From positions 1 through 64,000 of IMG/VR virus record IMGVR_UViG_3300045116_000679: 64,000 bases of DNA; one strand, written 5' to 3'. Each line of letters begins with the position of its first letter. The stretch's first letter is position 1. Both the position numbers and the translations under genes were made by a program. The stretch is from a virus. Of this stretch, positions 22,932 through 30,286 are shown piece by piece. The notes below the pieces were generated by a model, which searched no databases, had not been told where the DNA came from, and saw nothing but the letters and a program-made list of their open reading frames with translations.

Positions 22932-24094
22932 CTGCCCAGCACGAACTGCCTGCACCGCTGGTGCCGGCCGATACCGACATCTCCGGCTTCGGCTCGTTCA
23001 TGCTCGACGTCGACCGGCTGTTCGCCTCGGAACTCTGGGCGCTCTCCTCCGGCGAGGAGTTCAAGGCCGCGGTCGCGCTCTGGGGCCGGGCATGGCAGCA
23101 GACACCGGCGGGCTCGCTGCCCGACGACGAGCGCCTGCTGGCGGCCTTCTCGGGCGCCGGCAAGCGGTGGCCGAAGGTCCGCGAAGTCGCCATGCGCGGG
23201 TTCGTGAAATGCAGCGACGGACGATTTTACCATCGGGTTTTGTGCGAGGACGTTCTCAAGGCCGCGCGGCTCAAGCGCGAGAGACTGGAGAGAACGCACA
23301 AGGCCTCCGAGGCTCGTCGCCGCAAGGGTGATGACTCGCCAAACCCTCCGTCGAGCGGCAAAAAACTCAATGGAGTCAACGAAACGGGCAATCGTCACGA
23401 TCAACGTCACGATGACCGTAACGATGTACGTGACGACCACCGTAACGATGTACGTCACGAGCACCGTCACGATGCGCACGCGCAGACCGTGACGACCAAC
23501 GTAACGTGCTCCCATAGACAGGACAGGACAGGACCTAACAGTAGAAGAGAATCCCAACCGCCCGCGCTACAGCCAGACCCCGCGAGCCAAGGCCCCGGTG
23601 CCGCGGCCGGGGCGGCGGCCGTGCCCAGGGATTGGAACACCCGGGAGAATTTCGACCGGGTCGAGCGGCGCTGTCGCGAAGTCCTGCCCGGCACCTGGGT
23701 CGTCGACCCGCTCGTCAGCCCGATCGTCCGGCTGGAGGCGGACGGGCTCGACCTGGAGCGTGAGATCATCCCGGCCATCCTCGACATCGTCGCAGGATCC
23801 CGGGTGCCGATCCGGACTTGGTCGCTGCTCGCCAACCGCATCGCCGAGCGCGTCGCCGCTCAGCGCGCCAGCCGCGTTGCGGCCGGTCTCGGAGCCGTAC
23901 CGCAGGCCGCCGCGGCACCCGAAGACCTCGTCGACCTCGGCGCCGCTTACGGCCGGCACAGCGAGGCGTCGCTACGACAGGCCATCGCGAATTTCCGCAG
24001 CACCGGCAACTGGTTCGAGAGCGTTTTCGGACCGCCTCCGGGCGTCGCCGGCTGCCGCGTCCCCGCCCGCCTGCTGATCGCCGAGGCGGCCTGA
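22928..24094 (+). CDS. DUF1376 replication protein carrying an intragenic iteron array
   Basis: 388 residues. The N-terminal DUF1376 (YdaU-like) domain covers about 15-110: GFGSFMLDVDRLFASELW and LPDDERLLAAFSGAG. Residues about 156-190 are a His/Asp/Arg repeat (RHDQ, RHDD, RNDV and so on) written by 12-bp DNA repeats. The C-terminal half has a helical domain (NFDRVERRCREVLPG). ATGA overlap with the helicase gene and repeats inside the gene recall lambda O, so this may be the origin-binding initiator. Confidence 0.75.
   Translation: MTAQHELPAPLVPADTDISGFGSFMLDVDRLFASELWALSSGEEFKAAVALWGRAWQQTPAGSLPDDERLLAAFSGAGKRWPKVREVAMRGFVKCSDGRFYHRVLCEDVLKAARLKRERLERTHKASEARRRKGDDSPNPPSSGKKLNGVNETGNRHDQRHDDRNDVRDDHRNDVRHEHRHDAHAQTVTTNVTCSHRQDRTGPNSRRESQPPALQPDPASQGPGAAAGAAAVPRDWNTRENFDRVERRCREVLPGTWVVDPLVSPIVRLEADGLDLEREIIPAILDIVAGSRVPIRTWSLLANRIAERVAAQRASRVAAGLGAVPQAAAAPEDLVDLGAAYGRHSEASLRQAIANFRSTGNWFESVFGPPPGVAGCRVPARLLIAEAA
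23393..23511 (+). repeat. 12-bp iteron array inside the replication gene (candidate origin)
   Basis: Seven 12-bp units in strict register at 23393, 23405, 23417, 23429, 23441, 23453 and 23465, consensus CGTNACGAYSWM. Two more (23488, 23500) follow after an 11-base interruption. Immediately after come three ACAGG-type units (about 23517-23533). Period and location fit replication iterons. Confidence 0.65.
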
Positions 24095-24135
24095 CCCTTC
24101 ACCCGGCGGCGAGGCCGCCATCGCAGGAGAGACCC

Positions 24136-24582
24136 ATGCCCGACGAAAAGCTCACCCTCAGCCTGGACGCCTCCCGGCCGCTGCTCGTCATGACCACAGC
24201 GAACCTCGTCGCGGCCTACGTCCAGCGCAACGCCGTGCCGGCCGCCGAGCTGCCCGGGCTGATCGCCTCGGTGCACGGCGCCCTGACCAGCCTCGGGCAG
24301 CCCGTGGAGCCCGTGGCCGAAGCGCCCGTCCCGCCGGTGCCGATCCGCAAGACCGTCACGCCGGACGCCATCATCAGCCTGGAGGACGGCCGGCCGTACA
24401 AGACCCTGCGCCGGCACCTCGCCGGGCGTGGGCTCACCCCCGAGCAGTACCGGGCGAAGTGGGGCCTTCCGCGGGACTACCCGATGACCGCCGCGAACTA
24501 CGCCGCGCAGCGCTCCCAGCTCGCCAAGGCGGCCGGCCTGGGCGCCAGCCGGCGCAAGAACCCGCTTCCCGAAGCCGCCTGA
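24136..24582 (+). CDS. MucR/Ros-family transcriptional regulator without zinc ligands
   Basis: 148 residues, AGGAGA six bases before ATG. The C-terminal MucR domain is clear: SLEDGRPYKTLRRHLAGRG, LTPEQYRAKWGLPRDYPM, NYAAQRSQLAKAAGLG. The zinc-binding Cys of Ros (in CLEDG) is Ser here and the second His position is Gly, so the zinc site is lost, as known for some Mesorhizobium homologues. It probably represses AT-rich promoters of host or phage. Confidence 0.85.
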   Translation: MPDEKLTLSLDASRPLLVMTTANLVAAYVQRNAVPAAELPGLIASVHGALTSLGQPVEPVAEAPVPPVPIRKTVTPDAIISLEDGRPYKTLRRHLAGRGLTPEQYRAKWGLPRDYPMTAANYAAQRSQLAKAAGLGASRRKNPLPEAA

Positions 24583-24589
24583 CCGCCCG

Positions 24590-24611
24590 GCCCGGCGCGC
24601 CGCCGCCGGGC
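24590..24611 (+). terminator. weak terminator or attenuator hairpin
   Basis: GCCCGGC / GCCGGGC with an 8-base loop just after the mucR-like stop, followed by TCCCCTCGT. No T run, so this is only a candidate. Confidence 0.3.
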
Positions 24612-24640
24612 TCCCCTCGTCCCGCGTAGAGTGCCCGCCG

Positions 24641-25405
24641 ATGACCCCCAAGCAACGCCGCCGCCGCCGCCGCGACAAGGCCCGTCGCGAGAAGTCCCGG
24701 ATCACGGCTGAGGCCGCCCGCGAGAGCCTGCACCGCCAGGGCGAGCTCGCCCAGGAAGCCCTCGCCGCCATGCAGGCCGACATCGAGGTCGCTCAGGCGG
24801 CCGGAGACGGCGATGCTGCCCAGCCGGCGCCCCAGGAACCCGCGGGCGCCCCACAGCCCGCCCAAGGCGGCGGCAAGCGGCGCAAAACCGCTATCGACGC
24901 CGGACGCCGCTGGCACGTCGTCGTCGCCAAGCCGCGTTTCGCCCGCCGGGCCGTGAAGGATCTCGCCAAGGCCGGCATCCCGGCGGTGCTCACCGACGAG
25001 CGGGTCGAGCTGGTCGAGGAGAACGGCCGGCGCCGGATCGTGCAGCGCCAGCTCCTGCGCCGCGTGCTCTTCGTCGGCCTTACCGCGGCCGCTACCATCG
25101 AGGACGTCCACGATCGCACGTTCTTCGTCCGGGACGCCGTCCGCGATGGCCAGGGCCGCGCGATCCACGTCCCGCCCGCCGAGCTGCAGAACTTCGTCGA
25201 TGGCCTCGCCGATACGCTCACCGAACGCGACCCGAACGCATACGAGGAAGGCGACGAGGTCCGCATCAAGTCCGGCCCCTTCGCTTCGTTCACCGGAATC
25301 GTCGAGGAGGCAGACTTCGCGTCGAGGCGACTCAAGGTAGCCGTGCAGATCTTCGGCCGCGCGAGCCCCGTTGGACTCGACTTCGCCGAGGTCGAGCGGG
25401 CTTGA
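24641..25405 (+). CDS. NusG-like transcription elongation factor
   Basis: 254 residues. A very basic start (KQRRRRRRDKARREKS), an Ala/Pro-rich linker, then an NGN domain (about 90-190: RWHVVVAKPRFARRAVKDLA, RVLFVGLTAAA). A KOW domain follows (201-250: GDEVRIKSGPFASFTGIVEE, VQIFGRASPVGLDFAEVE). The KOW part closely follows bacterial NusG. It lies last in the early rightward unit, just before a 0.6-kb structured gap and the late genes, so it may act as an antitermination factor of NusG/RfaH type. Confidence 0.85.
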   Translation: MTPKQRRRRRRDKARREKSRITAEAARESLHRQGELAQEALAAMQADIEVAQAAGDGDAAQPAPQEPAGAPQPAQGGGKRRKTAIDAGRRWHVVVAKPRFARRAVKDLAKAGIPAVLTDERVELVEENGRRRIVQRQLLRRVLFVGLTAAATIEDVHDRTFFVRDAVRDGQGRAIHVPPAELQNFVDGLADTLTERDPNAYEEGDEVRIKSGPFASFTGIVEEADFASRRLKVAVQIFGRASPVGLDFAEVERA

Positions 25406-26020
25406 CTCACCGTCAGCCCGCGTTTTATGCAGCTGCCAGGAGCAACCTGTGTGCGTAGGCGCTGACGTCCCCGGACCGATGCTTGCCCCCCAGGTCCCGG
25501 CCCACGTTGGCCCCGAGCGGGGATGAGCGAGGCAAAGGGCGGCTTGTGTCGAAAGCAGGCCGGCTCCGACCCCTTCACGAGATCGATGCGGCGGCGTGAT
25601 GAAGCCGGCGAAGCAAGGTGGCCTCGCTGTCATGCCCCTCACGCGGGGAGTGAGTTGAACCGGCCCGCATCGACCGAGACGCAGGACCGACGCTCCGGGG
25701 ATCGGCACCCGTGACGCGAGGATCTGCGGGCGCCGCGGCCGCACACCGCGGCGCCACCCTATTCAGGCGGGAGATCCGCGAGAGCCCGATACCCCTCATG
25801 GGGCAGCAGGGCCGAAGCCCAGCCCGACCACGGACGCCCTCGGGCAAGTCGGGTGAACAGCGGACACGAGTTCGACGCGGCGACACGGTGAAAGGGCTTC
25901 GGCCCTGAGCCTCCGGGCGCTGCAACGCCCGGAGGCAATCCGGCAGCCGTAGAGCGCCCTCCGGGTCCCGGGCGTTCGTGATGTGAGGTTCAGGCCGGGC
26001 CTCACCCGCGTCGAGACCAT
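25406..26020 (+). other. 615-base hairpin-rich gap before tRNA-Met
   Basis: No convincing reading frame. It holds several strong hairpins: GGCGCCGCGG/CCGCGGCGCC (25729-25755), CCCC-TCAT-GGGG (25792-25803), AGGGC-TTCG-GCCCT (25893-25906), a perfect 10-bp CCTCCGGGCG/CGCCCGGAGG (25910-25935), and GTGAGG...CCTCAC (about 25983-26005). It may encode a structured RNA or act as a leader for the late operon. Confidence 0.5.
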
Positions 26021-26095
26021 TGCGGTGTGGGGCAGCGGCAGCCCGTCAGGTTCATACCCTGAAGGTCGAAGGTTCGAGTCCTTTCACCGCAACCA
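26021..26095 (+). tRNA. tRNA-Met (CAT), phage-encoded
   Basis: Complete cloverleaf: acceptor TGCGGTG/CACCGCA, D stem GGGC/GCCC, anticodon stem TCAGG/CCTGA with loop TTCATAC (anticodon CAT at 26053-26055), variable AGGTC, T arm GAAGG-TTCGAGT-CCTTTC, encoded ACCA at 26092-26095. The acceptor starts with a T-A pair and the anticodon stem lacks three G-C pairs, so it is not the usual initiator. It could be elongator Met or, if lysidine-modified, Ile. Confidence 0.93.
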
Positions 26096-26104
26096 ACCAC
26101 CACG

Positions 26105-26407
26105 ATGAGACCGGCGATGTTCGAGATCGCGCGCAGCTCCTGGGCCGTCTACCGCGGATGGCGCCGCCTCGGCTCCGGGCTCCGTGAGAGCATCGGCGCG
26201 GCCGCCGGCTACTTCATCGCCTCGCGCCAGCAGCGCCGCCGCCTTCGCCAGGTGCACAGCCGCGTCGCGGTCCGGCCGATGAAGACCAGCCCCGCCCATC
26301 CCGCCTCGCCCCTCTACGGCGGCCACGTCTATCCGGACACCACCTGCGCCGCCGCGCACGGGCACGCCCCCGCCGGTGGGGATTGCGGCTCGGCCGGCGG
26401 CGAGTAA
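26105..26407 (+). CDS. hypothetical basic protein
   Basis: 100 residues, starting 10 bases after the tRNA; an ATG four codons in is an alternative. Basic helix RQQRRRLRQVHSRVAV, then a Gly/His/Ala-rich tail. No known motif; low evidence beyond position and length. Confidence 0.45.
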   Translation: MRPAMFEIARSSWAVYRGWRRLGSGLRESIGAAAGYFIASRQQRRRLRQVHSRVAVRPMKTSPAHPASPLYGGHVYPDTTCAAAHGHAPAGGDCGSAGGE

Positions 26408-26419
26408 CCGAGAGTCACC

Positions 26420-27070
26420 ATGCCGGCACGCAACAAAGTTTCGCCTATTAAAAGAGCGGCGGCGCCCGAGATCGAGTTGCGCCCCCTCGATGAACTGACG
26501 CCTTACGTTAGGAACGCCCGCACCTACTCGCGGGAGCAGATCGAGCAGCTGAAGCAGTCGATCCTCACCTTCGGCTGGACCAACCCGATCCTGGCGGATG
26601 ACAAGGGCATCGTGGCGGGGCACGCCCGCTCGATCGCCGCGCGCGAGCTGTACGAGGCCGGCGAGACGCTTCGCTTCCCGGGCGGGGCCGAAATCTCGAG
26701 CGGCATGGTCCCCGTCGTCGACTGCACCGGATGGTCGGACGAGAAGCGGCGCGCCTACATCCTCGCCGACAACCAGCTGGCCCTCAACGCCGGCTGGGAT
26801 CCGACGATGCTGAACATCGAGTTCGGTGAGCTCGAGGCGGCGAACTTCGATTTGGCCCTGACCGGATTCACGCCGGCCCAGATCGAGGACTTCGCCGCGG
26901 CTGCCACCTCGCCCCCTGGGGGCGCCGCCAGCGGCATCGAGAACCCGCCGGAAAGCGCCTACCGCGAGCAGTACGGCGTCATCGTGGTGTGCGCCTCCGA
27001 GGCCGAGCAGCGCGACGTCTACGAGCGCCTCACCGGCGAGGGCCTTACCTGCAAGGTGGTGACCACATGA
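26420..27070 (+). CDS. ParB/Srx-like protein
   Basis: 216 residues. A ParB-like domain covers about 18-115: ELRPLDELTPYVRNART, SREQIEQLKQSILTFGW, then IVAGHARSIAARELY (GHxR motif) and VVDCTGWSDEKRRAYILADN. The LADNQLALNAGWD motif is typical of phage ParB-like proteins linked to methyltransferases or other DNA-modifying enzymes. The C-terminus (YGVIVVCASEAEQRDVYERL) is a small alpha/beta domain. ATGA overlap with the ABC/GNAT gene suggests they work together on DNA. Confidence 0.8.
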   Translation: MPARNKVSPIKRAAAPEIELRPLDELTPYVRNARTYSREQIEQLKQSILTFGWTNPILADDKGIVAGHARSIAARELYEAGETLRFPGGAEISSGMVPVVDCTGWSDEKRRAYILADNQLALNAGWDPTMLNIEFGELEAANFDLALTGFTPAQIEDFAAAATSPPGGAASGIENPPESAYREQYGVIVVCASEAEQRDVYERLTGEGLTCKVVTT

Positions 27071-28239
27071 AGGTCTCCGTCCGCAACCGCTGCTCTGACT
27101 TCACGTCGTACCGCGCCGCCCGGGTCAAGAGCCTGTTCAACGCCGAGAACGGCTGCAACTTCGACTTCGACGCCGACCTCGACATCGATGACGACGGCTG
27201 GTCGATCGGCGTCGTGGTGGGGCCGTCGGGCTCCGGCAAGACCTCGATCGGCTCGCGCATCTTCGGCGGCCCCGAGGCATTGTGGGCGCCCGAGTGGCCC
27301 GCCGATCGCCCGCTGGTGGACTGCATCGCCCCCGATGGTGACTTCGACGCGGTGACCTCCGCGCTGGGCTCCGTCGGCCTCGGCACCGTGCCGACTTGGC
27401 TGCGCCCATACGCGGTGCTCTCGAACGGCGAGAAATTCCGGGCCGACCTCGCGCGCCTCGTGGTCGAGGCCCCGGCGGCCGCCGTGGTCGACGAGTTCAC
27501 GTCCGTCGTCGACCGCCAGATCGCGAAGTTCGGCGCCCTCGCCTTCTCCAAGTCGTGGCGCCGCCTCAAGGGCTGCAAGGTCGTCCTCCTCACCCCCCAT
27601 TACGACGTGATCGAGTGGCTGGAGCCCGATTGGGTCTTCGACACGGCGAAGAAGACCTCCGCAAGGGGGCGCCTTCGACGACCTAAATTCGATCTCGAAA
27701 TCTGGAAGACGGACGGCAGTTACTGGCCGTTGTTTGAGCCGCATCACTATCTGAAACTGCCCCGCATGGTCGGGGCGGCCTACTACGTGGGGACCGTGGA
27801 CGGCGAACTCGCCTGCCATCTCGCGGTGTCGTCGGCGAACAAAGGCGGGTCCGCCGAGGCTCGGGCTTGCCGTCTGGTCACCATGCCGGAGTGGCAGGGG
27901 GCCGGCGTCGGCTTCCGGTTCCTGAACGAGATCTGCGCCATGCAGGAGCATGGGTCACCGGACGCCCGACTTCCCGGCCGGTGCACGACCACGATGTTCC
28001 ACACGAGTCACCCGCAGCTGTGCGCGGCGCTGCGCCGGGACAAGCGGTGGCGGCAGGTCAGCTGCAACATGCACGGCGTGAACAAGGGCAAGTCGGCGCG
28101 GACGGTGAAGGAGTCGAAGGCGCGCACGGGGGCGGGCCGCAAGTTCAACGTCGGCGCGACCGGCTATGGCGGACACCTGCGTGCCGCGCAAGGATTCCGC
28201 TACTACGGCGCCAAGGGCCTCGCCGCGGCGGCCGCCTAG
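27067..28239 (+). CDS. ABC-type ATPase fused to a GNAT acetyltransferase
   Basis: 390 residues. ATPase half: Walker A GPSGSGKT (52-59), ABC signature LSNGEKFR (118-125), Walker B VVDE (140-143) in VVDEFTSVVD, and H-loop H178 in LLTPHYD. Transferase half: LVTMPEWQGAGVGFRFLNEI with the QGAGVG acyl-CoA loop at 277-282, and TSHPQLCAAL later. There is no membrane segment, so it is not a transporter. GNAT enzymes include Mom, which modifies adenine in phage Mu DNA, so a DNA-modifying role with the ParB-like partner is possible but unproved. Confidence 0.75.
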   Translation: MKVSVRNRCSDFTSYRAARVKSLFNAENGCNFDFDADLDIDDDGWSIGVVVGPSGSGKTSIGSRIFGGPEALWAPEWPADRPLVDCIAPDGDFDAVTSALGSVGLGTVPTWLRPYAVLSNGEKFRADLARLVVEAPAAAVVDEFTSVVDRQIAKFGALAFSKSWRRLKGCKVVLLTPHYDVIEWLEPDWVFDTAKKTSARGRLRRPKFDLEIWKTDGSYWPLFEPHHYLKLPRMVGAAYYVGTVDGELACHLAVSSANKGGSAEARACRLVTMPEWQGAGVGFRFLNEICAMQEHGSPDARLPGRCTTTMFHTSHPQLCAALRRDKRWRQVSCNMHGVNKGKSARTVKESKARTGAGRKFNVGATGYGGHLRAAQGFRYYGAKGLAAAAA

Positions 28240-28622
28240 CCCCAGTCGATCATCACGCCCTCGAACTCCACCCCGGTGGCGCCACGCGGCGCGTGTGTGT
28301 CGATCCAGAACCGGGCCATGTCGCCCAGGTCCTCGAACCCATCGGCGCGCGCGAAGACCTCCATCTGGCGGGGCGAGAGCGGCGCCCCGGCGACCTCGAA
28401 CAGCTCGACGGGCCCGGCCGGGCCGAACACGAGCCGCACCGGCGTGACCGCGGTGCATGTTGCCCGCCGGATGAGCCGACAGGCCGGGGTGCGCATCCCA
28501 ACGTACAGCTGCAGCGCCTCCCCGGGCCGGGCATGGCGCGGCCGCGGCGCCCGGATTGTCCGGGTCTTGGCGCCGGAGGCCAGGGCGGGTTCGAAGCGGG
28601 CGGTGAACGAGTAGGCGACCAT
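28236..28622 (-). CDS. ASCH-domain-like protein, copy 2
   Basis: 128 residues from MVAYSFTARFEPALASGAKT. Paralogue of the gene at 7535-7960: both share MVAYSF, HARPGE, GMRT, RLIRRATC/RLLARVTC-like, and FARADGF. It converges with the ABC/GNAT gene with a 4-base overlap. The two copies sit in different transcription units, suggesting different timing. Confidence 0.65.
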   Translation of the reverse strand: MVAYSFTARFEPALASGAKTRTIRAPRPRHARPGEALQLYVGMRTPACRLIRRATCTAVTPVRLVFGPAGPVELFEVAGAPLSPRQMEVFARADGFEDLGDMARFWIDTHAPRGATGVEFEGVMIDWG

Positions 28623-28655
28623 GAGCCCTATGTGCTCGCTGGCCGCGAACAAGAA

Positions 28656-28677
28656 AAGGCGGGCCGACGCCCGCCTT
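28656..28677 (-). terminator. Rho-independent terminator (minus strand)
   Basis: AAGGCGGGC / GCCCGCCTT, 9-bp stem with 4-base loop; on the minus strand it is followed by TTCTTGTTC with a T-rich start. It lies 25 bases after the stop of the DUF3489-like gene. Confidence 0.7.
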
Positions 28678-28701
28678 GTCGATGGTCAGCGGATGCGCCG
28701 G

Positions 28702-29637
28702 TCAGGCGGCCGCGGCCTGGGCGGCGGCGGTGTGCAGGAACACCGCGCCCTTGTCGCCCTCGGTCATCGTGACGGTCACGCCCTGGCCGGTGGCCTCGGC
28801 CTCCGCGAAGGTCAGCGCGTCAGCGGCGGTCTCGAACTGGCCGACTGGGATCCAGCGGCCGTCCGCCATCGTGTAGGCCCGCACACCGGCCTCCTCGGCG
28901 GGGACGCCGAACCAACGGGTGTCCGAGCCCTCGCGGCACCGGTGGAGCTTGAGACCGGCACGCTGGGTGGCGCCGAAGAAGCCACCGAGCTTCGTCCAGC
29001 CGGTCAGCGCGCGGATGTCCTCGTTGGTGACCCCGGCATCGGCGCGGGCGGCGGCGACGAGGGCGGCGGACTTGCCGCGGGGCTCGCCGGGGGCCCCGGC
29101 CGAGGTGGGCTTACGGGCGGCGGCCCTGGCGCGGGCGTGGCGGGTCTCGGCGAGCTCGCGGGCCTTGGCGGCCATGCCGGGCCCGCTCTCGATCGCGGCG
29201 GGCTTGCCGGTGATGCGGGCGCGCACCTCAGCCACCAGGGCGCGAGCGTCGAACACATCGTCGGCATTGCGCTCCCGCTCGCCGGCATGCTCGTCCTCCC
29301 GGTCGGCCTCGGCCGCCTCGTCCTCGGCCGAGATGAACGCGGTCACGTGGGCGTCGAACGGCGCCGCGCGGACGACGCGGAGGGTCACGTGGTCGTCGTG
29401 CTGCAGCTCGCCGGCAACCGCCCGCATGGGCGCGGGGGCGGGGGGCGCGACCTGGGTGATGATGGTCGGCGCGCCGTCCTCGATCTCGATCGTCAAGCCG
29501 CGCTCCGCAAGCGCCTCGGCGACCCGCTTCGCGCCGACCTTCACGGACTCGAACCGGCGAGTCTCCTTGCCGGTGACCTGGGTGAACAGGCCGGCGAGTA
29601 CGACGTTCGACAGGGTCAAGAGGATCTGAGTGTTCAT
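28702..29637 (-). CDS. DUF3489-like protein
   Basis: 311 residues. N-terminal MNTQILLTLSNVVLAGLF, a long low-complexity acidic middle (AEADREDEHAGERERNADD), and a C-terminal helix-turn-helix-like part (VTNEDIRALTGWTKLGGFFG) resembling DUF3489. A positively charged linker precedes it. Transcribed alone on the minus strand with its own terminator; possibly a regulator. The late genes start divergently at 29777. Confidence 0.55.
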   Translation of the reverse strand: MNTQILLTLSNVVLAGLFTQVTGKETRRFESVKVGAKRVAEALAERGLTIEIEDGAPTIITQVAPPAPAPMRAVAGELQHDDHVTLRVVRAAPFDAHVTAFISAEDEAAEADREDEHAGERERNADDVFDARALVAEVRARITGKPAAIESGPGMAAKARELAETRHARARAAARKPTSAGAPGEPRGKSAALVAAARADAGVTNEDIRALTGWTKLGGFFGATQRAGLKLHRCREGSDTRWFGVPAEEAGVRAYTMADGRWIPVGQFETAADALTFAEAEATGQGVTVTMTEGDKGAVFLHTAAAQAAAA

Positions 29638-29776
29638 CGGTATTCCTCGTGTGTATCCGGGCTGGACCCCGGGCGATCTGCTTCGCTCAATTCGGTGAGC
29701 CAGATTTGTTTGCTCCTACTTGAGAGCAGAAGCCAGCCCCCGCGCGAGCGAAAACCCAAAAAATCTGGGTAGTAAC
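29638..29776. other. divergent control region before the late operon
   Basis: 139 bases between the DUF3489-like gene and the terminase genes. It contains two short inverted repeats, GCTCA-ATTCGG-TGAGC (29685-29700) and GCTC...GAGAGC nearby, and is AT-richer than its surroundings. The late promoter probably lies here, but no convincing boxes were found. Confidence 0.35.
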
Positions 29777-30286
29777 GTGGCCAAACGATCGAAGCCGGTG
29801 GCGCCGACACCGCCGCCCCCCGAGACCGAGCGCCGCAAAGGCGGGCGGCCGCCGTACGAGCCGACCAAGACCCACAGGGACTCGGTTCAGACGATGACCG
29901 CGTACGGCATCCCGCAAGAGGAGATCGCCGCGGTCCTCGGCATCAGCCACGTCACGCTGCGCAAATACTACGCCCGCGAGATCGCGACCGGGGCCACCCT
30001 GGCGAACTCGAAGGTCGCCGAGGCGCTCTACCTGTCGGCCACGGGTGACGGCCCGCAGAAGGTCACGGCGCAGATCTTCTGGCTGAAGACCCGGGCCCGG
30101 TGGAAGGAACCGCCGAAGGAAGTCAGCGGCCCCGGGGGCGGCCCGATCGCCACCGCGAATGTCGACCTGAGAAACCTCACCGATGAGCAACTTACGGCGC
30201 TCGAGTCTATCTTCAGTGCGCTTGCCGGCGAGCCCGGCGGTGATGATGGCGGCACTGAGAGCGGAGAAGGCGAGGAGGGCGCGTGA
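29777..30286 (+). CDS. terminase small subunit-like protein
   Basis: 169 residues from a GTG; an upstream TTG start at 29720 is less likely. GRPPYEPTKTHRDSVQTM and IPQEEIAAVLGISHVTLRKY form a helix-turn-helix near the N-terminus, as in many TerS proteins that bind the packaging site. The C-terminus is acidic (GDDGGTESGEGEEG). It overlaps the start of the large subunit gene by 44 bases. Confidence 0.7.
   Translation: MAKRSKPVAPTPPPPETERRKGGRPPYEPTKTHRDSVQTMTAYGIPQEEIAAVLGISHVTLRKYYAREIATGATLANSKVAEALYLSATGDGPQKVTAQIFWLKTRARWKEPPKEVSGPGGGPIATANVDLRNLTDEQLTALESIFSALAGEPGGDDGGTESGEGEEGA

Noticed and set aside
23393-23511. Possible CRISPR array
   Set aside because: The 12-bp units are contiguous without unique spacers and are translated within a gene; iterons fit better.
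25575-25925. ORFs in the structured gap before tRNA-Met
   Set aside because: Short, Arg-rich, without ribosome sites, and lying across strong hairpins.
26021-26095. Initiator tRNA-fMet
   Set aside because: Position 1-72 is a T-A pair and the anticodon stem lacks the three consecutive G-C pairs of initiators.
27067-28239. ABC transporter ATPase
   Set aside because: There is no permease or membrane segment nearby and the C-terminal half is a GNAT domain.
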